From NCBI GenBank assembly GCA_910583695.1, contig CAJTZL010000092.1:1-5777 (forward strand): a stretch of 5,777 bases of DNA, in the 5' to 3' direction. Each line of letters starts with the position of its first letter. Position 1 is the first letter of the stretch. The stretch is from an uncultured Oscillibacter sp. (lineage in GTDB: Bacteria > Bacillota > Clostridia > Oscillospirales > Oscillospiraceae). The translations under genes were made by a program, and so were the position numbers. A model generated the notes under the pieces. The model saw only the letters and a list, made by a program, of their open reading frames with translations. It did not search any database and was not told the DNA's origin. Positions 1 through 4,416 of the stretch are shown here, in pieces.

Positions 1-665
1 TGGGTCTTGAAGCGCCAGTCGGAGGAGCCGTCCATGCCGGCGGAGGTGAAGGCGGAGAAGCCCAGCTCATCCTTCCGGGCGGTGATGTCCTCGGCCACCT
101 TCTTCAGGTCGGCAAAGGACTTGATGTCGTCGGCGGTGTAGCCCGCCTGCTCCAGCAGGGCCTTGTTGTAGATCAGGCCGTAGGTTTCGATGACGTAGGC
201 AATGCCGGACATGGAGCTGCCGTCCATCAGGGCGAAGTCGTCGCTGGACAGCTCACCGGCGATCTGGGAGCCGGAGAGGTCGTAGCAGTAGTCCTTCCAG
301 TTGGCAAGGCCTACAGGGCCGTTGACCTGGAAGAGGGTGGGGGCGTCGGTCTTGGCGATCTCGCTCATCAGGGTGGTCTCGTACTGGCCGGAGGCGGCGG
401 TCTGGACCTTCACCTCCACGCCGGTCTCCTGGGTGTAGGCCTCGGCCAGGGACTGCCAGGTGCCGTCCTGCTCGGGCTTGAAGTTCAGGTAGTACACGGC
501 GCCGGAAGCGCCGGAGCTGCCGGAATCTCCGGCGGGCTGGGAGTCCCCGGCGGGCTGGCTGTCTCCGCCGGAGGGCTGAGAGTCACCGCCGCCATTTCCG
601 CCGCAGGCGGCCAGGGACAGGGCCATGACGAGGGCCAGGGCCAGAGTCAAGAGTCTCTTCTTCAT
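1..665 (-). CDS. ABC transporter substrate-binding lipoprotein, probably sugar-type (3' end outside window)
   Basis: Extracellular solute-binding lipoprotein that would deliver a ligand, probably a carbohydrate, to an ABC permease. The visible 221 residues begin MKKRLL, followed by a hydrophobic signal segment and a lipobox (LSLAAC, Cys21 the lipidation site). A flexible Gly/Ser/Asp/Pro linker (about residues 22-56) contains DSQP three times. The mature domain then shows features of the family-1 sugar-binding proteins: YYLNFKPEQDGTW, an AYTQETGVEVKV beta strand, TLFQVNG, and the YGLIYNKALLEQAGY segment near residues 162-176. The start at 665 is supported by CCTCCT at 674-679 (AGGAGG on the coding strand) 8 nt upstream. 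The C-terminal half lies beyond the left edge, as would any permease genes. A palindromic operator directly upstream suggests LacI-family control, which also favours a sugar ligand. The actual substrate cannot be told. Family is confident; sugar specificity is moderate. Confidence 0.9.
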   Translation of the reverse strand, partial: MKKRLLTLALALVMALSLAACGGNGGGDSQPSGGDSQPAGDSQPAGDSGSSGASGAVYYLNFKPEQDGTWQSLAEAYTQETGVEVKVQTAASGQYETTLMSEIAKTDAPTLFQVNGPVGLANWKDYCYDLSGSQIAGELSSDDFALMDGSSMSGIAYVIETYGLIYNKALLEQAGYTADDIKSFADLKKVAEDITARKDELGFSAFTSAGMDGSSDWRFKT

Positions 666-706
666 TTCATGTTCCTCCTGTTTGTTTTGGTGGTTGCCGA
701 ATGGTT

Positions 707-732
707 TGGAAACGTTACTGGTAACGTTTCCA
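707..732. promoter_or_regulatory. LacI-family-type palindromic operator
   Basis: Perfect inverted repeat with 12-bp arms, TGGAAACGTTAC and GTAACGTTTCCA, separated by TG. Each arm carries AACGTT with the central CG typical of LacI/CcpA-family sites. The two AACGTT centres are 12 bp apart, so it can be read either as one 26-bp operator or as two overlapping sites. It lies just downstream of the -10 element of the substrate-binding protein promoter (about +6 to +31), where a bound repressor would block transcription. The match to a CcpA cre box is only partial, so a dedicated local LacI-type repressor, not seen in this window, is the more likely binder. Confidence 0.75.
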
Positions 733-744
733 GCTCTTGCCTCT

Positions 745-773
745 ATCATAGCCCCGTTTCCCTTCGGATGCAA
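745..773 (-). promoter_or_regulatory. Sigma-A promoter of the substrate-binding protein gene
   Basis: On the minus strand there is a -35 element TTGCAT (768-773) and a -10 element TATGAT (745-750) separated by exactly 17 bp. Transcription would begin near 738 and run through the palindromic operator into the lipoprotein gene, giving a leader of about 70 nt. Confidence 0.7.
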
Positions 774-834
774 GGGAAATTTGATGGTTCCGCCAAACTT
801 TGGAGGACTGGGTAAAAGCGGATGGGCCAATTTG

Positions 835-840
835 TATAAT
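835..840 (+). promoter_or_regulatory. Candidate -10 element for the carbamate kinase gene
   Basis: A perfect TATAAT stands 130 nt before the arcC start. The best -35 at 17-bp spacing is GTAAAA (812-817), only 3 of 6 matches, so an activator may be needed or the call may be wrong. Transcripts from here would carry a leader of about 125 nt. That leader has two short hairpins: 864-885 (CAGGG/CCCTG core) and 924-936 (GGCGC, TAT loop, GCGCC). No known riboswitch or T-box motif was recognised in it. Together with the divergent promoter at 745-773 this accounts for the 305-bp gap between the two genes. Confidence 0.4.
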
Positions 841-970
841 GTGTCCAGTTTCGAGGGCACATTCTCAGGGCATGCGTTCCCTGGGACTCATAAAAACCGC
901 GCAGAGTGGCAGACTGGAGAGAGGGCGCTATGCGCCGGACCGGAAATTTGTTGCAATAGGAGCGGATACA

Positions 971-1921
971 ATGGAACAAGCGGAGAGATTGGTCATCGCC
1001 CTGGGGGGCAACGCCCTCCAGTCCAAGGACAGCGGGTCCACCGCCGAGGCCCAGCTCAGCGTGGTGCGGGAGACCTGCGAGCACATTGCGGAGCTCAGCG
1101 TGAACGGCTATGAGGTGGCGGTGGTCCACGGCAACGGGCCCCAGGTGGGCCGCATCCTCCTGGCCAGCGAGACGGCAAAGGAGGTGGTGCCCGCCATGCC
1201 CTTCGACGTCTGCGGAGCCATGAGCCAGGGCTATATCGGCTATCACATTCAGCAGGCCCTGCGCTATGCCCTGGCGAAGCGGAACCGGAACATTCCCGTG
1301 GTAAGCCTGGTGACGCAGGTGGTGGTGGAGGCGGAGGACCCCGCCTTCCAAAACCCCACCAAGCCCATCGGCCCCTTTTACAGCCAGGAGGAGGCGGAGG
1401 CCCTCCGGAGGGAGAAGGGCTACGCGGTGAAAGAGGACGCCGGGCGGGGCTGGCGCCGGGTGGTGCCCTCTCCCATGCCCCGGCGGATTGTGGAGATTGG
1501 GCAGGTCCGGGATTTGTGGGACAAGACCATCGTCATCACCTGCGGCGGCGGCGGTGTCCCGGTGGTGGAGACCGCCCAGGGCCGCCTGGAGGGCGTGGCG
1601 GCGGTCATCGACAAGGACTTTGCCGCGGAGCTGCTGGCGGAGCAGGTGGACGCCGACGTGCTCATGATCCTGACGGAGGTGGAGAAGGTGGCCGTCAACT
1701 GGGGGAAGCCGGACCAGAAGGACCTGAGCCGCATGTCCCTGGCGGAGGCCTCCCGGTATGTGGAGGAGGGGCACTTCGCCCCCGGCAGCATGCTGCCCAA
1801 GGTCCAGGCGGCCATGAAATTCGTCCGCAGCAACCCCAGCAAAAAGGCCGTCATCACCTCCCTGGACAAGGCCATCGACGCCCTGGCGGGAAAGACGGGA
1901 ACCGTGGTCACGTTTGCCTGA
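971..1921 (+). CDS. arcC: Carbamate kinase
   Basis: Cytoplasmic carbamate kinase of the amino-acid-kinase family. In catabolism it uses carbamoyl phosphate and ADP to give ATP plus carbamate, which decays to ammonia and CO2. The 316 residues match the usual length of about 310. Motifs in order: ALGGNAL (10-16), the phosphate-binding HGNGPQVG (53-60), KPIGPFY (131-137) in the region of the protruding subdomain, CGGGGVPV (191-198), VIDKD (212-216) with the conserved DKD, LTEVEKV (234-240) and FAPGSMLPKV (269-278). The start at 971 is chosen because AGGAG (958-962) lies 8 nt upstream and the N-terminus MEQAERLVIALGG fits the family; an in-frame extension back to 800 overlaps the promoter. No arginine deiminase or ornithine carbamoyltransferase gene adjoins it, so the source of carbamoyl phosphate (arginine, agmatine, citrulline, or purine/allantoin-type breakdown) cannot be told. 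It converges on the redox operon with a 46-bp gap. Confidence 0.96.
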   Translation: MEQAERLVIALGGNALQSKDSGSTAEAQLSVVRETCEHIAELSVNGYEVAVVHGNGPQVGRILLASETAKEVVPAMPFDVCGAMSQGYIGYHIQQALRYALAKRNRNIPVVSLVTQVVVEAEDPAFQNPTKPIGPFYSQEEAEALRREKGYAVKEDAGRGWRRVVPSPMPRRIVEIGQVRDLWDKTIVITCGGGGVPVVETAQGRLEGVAAVIDKDFAAELLAEQVDADVLMILTEVEKVAVNWGKPDQKDLSRMSLAEASRYVEEGHFAPGSMLPKVQAAMKFVRSNPSKKAVITSLDKAIDALAGKTGTVVTFA

Positions 1922-1927
1922 GGTGCG

Positions 1928-1963
1928 AAAAAAACATCCCGTCCCCCATGGGGGGACGGGATG
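1928..1963 (-). terminator. Intrinsic terminator of the TlpA/CXXC/polyferredoxin operon
   Basis: A perfect 13-bp stem (CATCCCGTCCCCC at 1935-1947 and GGGGGACGGGATG at 1951-1963) with a 3-nt loop is followed, read on the minus strand, by seven T residues (A-tract 1928-1934). It begins 4 nt after the polyferredoxin stop codon. In the arcC direction there is no U-tract after the stem, so termination there would be weaker, though the hairpin sits in the convergent gap and may serve both. Confidence 0.85.
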
Positions 1964-1967
1964 GAGG

Positions 1968-2834
1968 TCAGGGCTTGTCCGGTTCCGCCTTGGGGCCCGG
2001 AGAGCAGGAGAAGCCCCAGGAGACGGCTCCGGTGGGGCAGACGGCTTTGCACCTCCCGCAGCGGATGCACTCCGGGGAACTGATGTCCCGGGTGACGTCC
2101 ACCTGCATGGGACAGGCGGCCTCACACGTTCCGCAGCCCACGCACTTGCCCTGGTCCAGGCGCATCTGGAAAAAGCTGAAGCGGTTGAAGAGGGCATAGA
2201 AGGCCCCCAGGGGGCACAGGTACTTGCAGAAGGGCCGGTGGACGAAGGCGGAGGCAGTCAGGATTGCCGCCAGAACCAGCGCCTTCCAGCCGAAGAGGGC
2301 CCCGGCCACCTTCCGGAGGTTCGGGTCGGACACCAGCAGGGGAACGCCGCCTCCCAGAGTCCCGGCGGGACAGAGATACTTACAGAACAGGGGCGGAACG
2401 ATTCCGGTGTCCGTCACCAGAAAGGCCGGGAGCAGAATCACCAGCACCGCCAGCACCCCGTATTTCAGATACCGGGCGGCCCGGTCCAGCCGCCGGGGAA
2501 CCGTGCCCTTGGGGACCGGGATTTTGTGGAGCAGGTCCTGCACCAGCCCGAAGGGGCACAGAAGGCCGCAGACGGCCCTGCCCAGGATCACGCCGAAGAG
2601 CATCAGGGTTCCCAGTACATAGAAGGGGAAGTGATGCTTCGCCCCCAGAGCGGTTTGCAGAGCCCCGATGGGACAGGCCCCCAGAGCCCCGGGGCAGGAG
2701 TAGCAGTTCAGCACAGGGACGCAGACGGCCTTGCTGCCGCCGGTGAAGATTTTCCCCTTTTGAAAGCCCGCAGCGTAGCCGTTGAACAGGGCAGCGGCGG
2801 CCAGCTGGAAGAGCCGCTGGGGGGAAACCCTCAT
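1968..2834 (-). CDS. Membrane polyferredoxin (NapH/NosR-like 4Fe-4S protein)
   Basis: Membrane-bound electron carrier with two C-terminal 4Fe-4S ferredoxin motifs: CVGCGTCEAACP (Cys 231, 234, 237, 241) and CIRCGRCKAVCP (Cys 256, 259, 262, 266), numbered from the start used here (288 residues). Earlier come an N-terminal cysteine cluster, CVPVLNCYSCPGALGACP (38-55), and three CX3CP motifs: CGLLCPFG (89), CKYLCPAG (151) and CKYLCPLG (203). By eye there are four hydrophobic segments (about 5-22, 69-85, 124-139, 181-198), which would place the ferredoxin domain in the cytoplasm. NapH/NosR relatives pass electrons through the membrane. It is the last gene of the operon with the TlpA lipoprotein, so it may supply reducing power to extracytoplasmic thiols; this is inference. 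The start at 2834 forms an ATGA overlap with the preceding small gene and gives MRVSPQRLFQL. An in-frame ATG at 2858 (eight residues longer) has a slightly better GC-rich upstream site and remains possible. Family confident, partner inferred. Confidence 0.9.
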   Translation of the reverse strand: MRVSPQRLFQLAAAALFNGYAAGFQKGKIFTGGSKAVCVPVLNCYSCPGALGACPIGALQTALGAKHHFPFYVLGTLMLFGVILGRAVCGLLCPFGLVQDLLHKIPVPKGTVPRRLDRAARYLKYGVLAVLVILLPAFLVTDTGIVPPLFCKYLCPAGTLGGGVPLLVSDPNLRKVAGALFGWKALVLAAILTASAFVHRPFCKYLCPLGAFYALFNRFSFFQMRLDQGKCVGCGTCEAACPMQVDVTRDISSPECIRCGRCKAVCPTGAVSWGFSCSPGPKAEPDKP

Positions 2835-2995
2835 CCGATGCCGATGCACTCGAGACATATCCGCACCGCCTTTTGCAAGACCTCCAGCTGCTCCTGCCGC
2901 AAAAGCCCGATTCCGATCAGCACCAGAGCCAGCCCCAGAATGCCGGAGCGCAGGGCCAGGGTGGTTTTCTCATGCGTCCTCAAGGCTGATTTCAT
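2831..2995 (-). CDS. Small membrane CXXC protein, CD1871A-like (54 aa)
   Basis: A 54-residue gene between the TlpA lipoprotein and the polyferredoxin. It starts MKSALRTHEK, has one transmembrane segment (about residues 18-33, rich in Leu/Gly/Ile) and ends in an amphipathic stretch, VLQKAVRICLECIGIG, with a CXXC pair (Cys47, Cys50). The Arg/Lys-rich N-terminus predicts N-inside, so the CXXC end would face outward, on the side of the TlpA domain. The terminal CLECIGIG matches my recollection of the clostridial CD1871A-family CXXC proteins, whose biochemical role I do not know to be established. Coding is supported by tight packing: its first 26 nt overlap the end of the upstream gene, and its TGA overlaps the next ATG as ATGA. 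A purine-rich GGGGGGAAAGG precedes the start. Role as a thiol partner of the neighbouring proteins is inferred from position and the CXXC. Confidence 0.85.
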   Translation of the reverse strand: MKSALRTHEKTTLALRSGILGLALVLIGIGLLRQEQLEVLQKAVRICLECIGIG

Positions 2996-3575
2996 CCTTT
3001 CCCCCCGCCGCCAGGGTCTGGTTCACCGCTTCCAGGTAGGCGGCGGACAGATCCGCCGGCCCACCGATCATGGCCTCGCCCACCAGCGCGCCGTGGCTGT
3101 CTGCGAACACGGTGGTGGGGGTGTACATCAGGTTGCCGGCCAGATCCAGCAGGTCGCCCTCTCCGGAGATGAGGGTGACTCCCTCAAAGCCCGCGTTGTC
3201 CAGGACCTCCCGGACAGAGTCTTCGCTGCCGTAACCGTCCAGGCAGACGGTGACGACGGCCACGTTGTCCGGCAGGGCCTTTTCAAAATCCGCGATATCC
3301 GGCATCTCCGCAATGCAGGGCGGACAGGTGAGGGCCCAGAAGTTGAAAACTGTCACGTCCTTGGCGGCCACGTCATCCTGGGTGAAGGTTCCTCCGTCCA
3401 GGGTTCCCGCCGTGAAGGAGGACAGGCTCCCCAGGGCGGCGGCGCCCTCCGCCGGGCTGGCTTGGTCCGGCTGGGAATCCGGTGTTTCCGGTTCCGGCTT
3501 CCCGCCGCAGCCGGACAGCAGGGACAGAATCAGGATCACTCCCAAAAGCAGGGAGGCGGTTTTTTTCACAAGCAT
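2970..3575 (-). CDS. TlpA/ResA-like thioredoxin-fold lipoprotein
   Basis: Exported, lipid-anchored thiol-disulfide oxidoreductase, 201 residues. It has a signal peptide (MLVKKTASLLLGVILILSLL), a lipobox LLSGC with Cys23 as the anchor, and a short Pro/Glu/Ser-rich linker. A thioredoxin-like domain follows: TVFNFWALTCPPC with the active-site pair Cys84/Cys87 (CPPC instead of the CGPC or CEPC common in the family), VAVVTVCLDGYGSEDSVREVL, and the conserved cis-proline loop YTPTTVF (Pro153). The start at 3575 is fixed by the signal peptide and by GAAGGA (TCCTTC at 3582-3587) 6 nt upstream. A longer in-frame reading to 3779 would cross the promoter and lacks sense as a signal peptide. First gene of the operon; it overlaps the small CXXC gene by 26 nt. 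Relatives reduce cytochrome c maturation or other secreted disulfides; no cytochrome gene is seen here, so the substrate is unknown. Confidence 0.93.
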   Translation of the reverse strand: MLVKKTASLLLGVILILSLLSGCGGKPEPETPDSQPDQASPAEGAAALGSLSSFTAGTLDGGTFTQDDVAAKDVTVFNFWALTCPPCIAEMPDIADFEKALPDNVAVVTVCLDGYGSEDSVREVLDNAGFEGVTLISGEGDLLDLAGNLMYTPTTVFADSHGALVGEAMIGGPADLSAAYLEAVNQTLAAGGKDEISLEDA

Positions 3576-3621
3576 AAAGCGTCCTTCTTTCCTGGTTTTC
3601 AATGTGAGTGGTGTCTGCACC

Positions 3622-3650
3622 ATCATAACACATGTTTTCCCGGTTGTACA
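3622..3650 (-). promoter_or_regulatory. Extended -10 promoter of the redox operon
   Basis: On the minus strand TGTTATGAT forms an extended -10 (TATGAT at 3622-3627 preceded by TGT). TGTACA (3645-3650, 4 of 6 matches to TTGACA) stands 17 bp upstream of it. Transcription would begin near 3615, about 40 nt before the TlpA start codon. It is divergent from the XRE-gene promoter, with start points about 120 bp apart. Confidence 0.65.
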
Positions 3651-3700
3651 CAGTTCCGGAGCAAAAAGACGGCGGAGCCCCTCAGAAAAAACGCTACAAT

Positions 3701-3728
3701 TAGACAGCAAAATTTTGTAATTTATGAT
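3701..3728 (+). promoter_or_regulatory. Promoter of the XRE regulator / DUF6514-like operon
   Basis: TAGACA (3701-3706, 5 of 6) and TATGAT (3723-3728, 5 of 6) are separated by 16 bp, predicting a start near 3735 and a leader of about 115 nt. Three GACA copies lie at the -35 and downstream (3703, 3748, 3758), a possible autoregulatory site. The region 3690-3775 is markedly AT-rich compared with the rest of the window. A weaker alternative -10 (TATAGA, 3825-3830) lies too close to the ribosome site to be convincing. Confidence 0.55.
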
Positions 3729-3849
3729 GAATATTTGGATTTTATTCGACAAAAAGCGACAATTTTTGGGAATAAACATGCCGCTGGCCTAGACGGGCGG
3801 GCAAATTTGGAATAATCTTCCTTTTATAGATTGAAAGGGGGAGAACGTT

Positions 3850-4116
3850 TTGTTTTCGCGACGTACGCCAACGCAGAAAGAGATGGAGCTTTTTGGAGAG
3901 CTGATCCGCGAAGCGCGGAAAGGCTGGAAGCTGACACAGGAAGACCTTGCCGAGCTTATGGGCTGCTCTCTGCGCTGGATCAGCCGTATTGAGCGGGGAA
4001 AGAGCAGCCCGAATTGGAAGGACACCATCTGCCTGATGGAAATTTTGGGGCTGTCTTTGGAAGAGGTGGTGAAGAAGGTGGAGTTGAATGTACCGGTACT
4101 TACCCGTCGAGAATGA
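3850..4116 (+). CDS. XRE-family helix-turn-helix regulator
   Basis: Small DNA-binding protein of 88 residues with a Cro/C1-type helix-turn-helix over about residues 16-74. It shows LTQEDLAELMGCS (scaffold helix and turn), the recognition helix RWISRIERGKSSP, and WKDTICLMEILGLSLEEVV closing the fold. There is no sensor, dimerisation or protease domain, so it resembles small stand-alone repressors. The TTG start is chosen because AAAGGGGGAG (3834-3843) lies 6 nt upstream. The first ATG, at 3883, has a weaker site (GAAAGAG) and would remove 11 N-terminal residues while leaving the HTH core intact. The last 29 nt overlap the next gene, implying cotranscription and coupled translation. Its target is unknown; control of its own promoter or of the divergent redox operon is a guess from location. 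Confidence 0.88.
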   Translation: MFSRRTPTQKEMELFGELIREARKGWKLTQEDLAELMGCSLRWISRIERGKSSPNWKDTICLMEILGLSLEEVVKKVELNVPVLTRRE

Positions 4117-4315
4117 GGTATGTTCGCCCTATACCGGCCATTACCGGACATTTGGGCTTCGGGTTTTGCGGACCGGGGAGAGAGGAGATGAGGAAATTAT
4201 GGTCCTGCCGGACGTATCCACCGATTTCGGCTTTGTGCTGCGGCTGGCGAGTCTTTTTACTGTGAAGCAGCTGGACCCGCTTCATCTGCTGGACGTCATC
4301 GGGGATCTGCTCTGA
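4088..4315 (+). CDS. DUF6514-like small protein (75 aa)
   Basis: Small soluble protein of unknown function. The translation YRTFGLRVLRT, then EEIMVLPDVSTDFGFVLRLASLF and a C-terminal LDPLHLLDVIGDLL resembles the DUF6514 family of gut Clostridia. These typically have a strand giving a self-description of the form 'Y-G-aromatic', a central V-x-D-(I/V)-S-x-D motif, and a terminal 'L-x-P-x-H-L-x-D-V-x-x-D-(F/L)-L'. The family assignment is from memory of that pattern. GGAG (4080-4083) precedes the ATG by 4 nt. The gene starts inside the XRE gene in another frame, 29 nt before its end, so the two are likely coexpressed. No transmembrane segment, signal or catalytic motif is visible. A small modulator paired with the regulator is possible but not shown. 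Confidence 0.72.
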   Translation: MYRYLPVENEVCSPYTGHYRTFGLRVLRTGERGDEEIMVLPDVSTDFGFVLRLASLFTVKQLDPLHLLDVIGDLL

Positions 4316-4363
4316 GGCCTGGAGGCTGAGGACAACGGAGTTCCGCATACCGCATACGGTGAG

Positions 4364-4401
4364 GCCCCGCCCGAAAGCACGCTTTCGGGCGGGGCGCTTT
4401 T
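4364..4401 (+). terminator. Intrinsic terminator after the XRE/DUF6514-like operon
   Basis: A perfect GC-rich inverted repeat (GCCCCGCCCGAAAGC at 4364-4378 and its complement at 4381-4395) is followed by GC and four T residues (4398-4401). It lies between two convergent genes, 49 nt after one stop and 16 nt beyond the other. The minus-strand side lacks a long T-run, so it mainly serves the plus-strand operon but may also slow transcription from the permease gene. Confidence 0.8.
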
Positions 4402-4416
4402 ATGTACGCAGAGGAC

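Noticed and set aside
800..970. N-terminal extension of carbamate kinase by up to 57 residues
   Set aside because: It overlaps the TATAAT element, has no ribosome site, and family members begin a few residues before the ALGGNA motif.
846..970. T-box or arginine-responsive site in the arcC leader
   Set aside because: No T-box consensus and no ARG-box palindrome were found; only two short hairpins are visible.
746..2197. Minus-strand 483-codon frame opposite arcC
   Set aside because: It is antisense to carbamate kinase and has no recognisable domain; it also spans the terminator at 1928-1963.
2835..2858. Alternative start of the polyferredoxin eight residues upstream
   Set aside because: It is possible but less likely than 2834, where the ATGA overlap with the small gene gives translational coupling; the extra MSRVHRHR adds nothing typical of the family.
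3576..3779. N-terminal extension of the TlpA lipoprotein
   Set aside because: It would read through the operon promoter and bury the signal peptide 68 residues inside the protein.
1914..3815. Long plus-strand open frame (633 codons) across the redox operon
   Set aside because: It is antisense to three well-recognised genes, has a composition of Gly/Gln/Arg/His typical of GC-rich shadow frames and crosses the terminator and promoters.
4364..4401. Possible mobile-element or attachment-site inverted repeat
   Set aside because: The position between convergent genes and the following T-run fit an ordinary terminator; no transposase or integrase is present.
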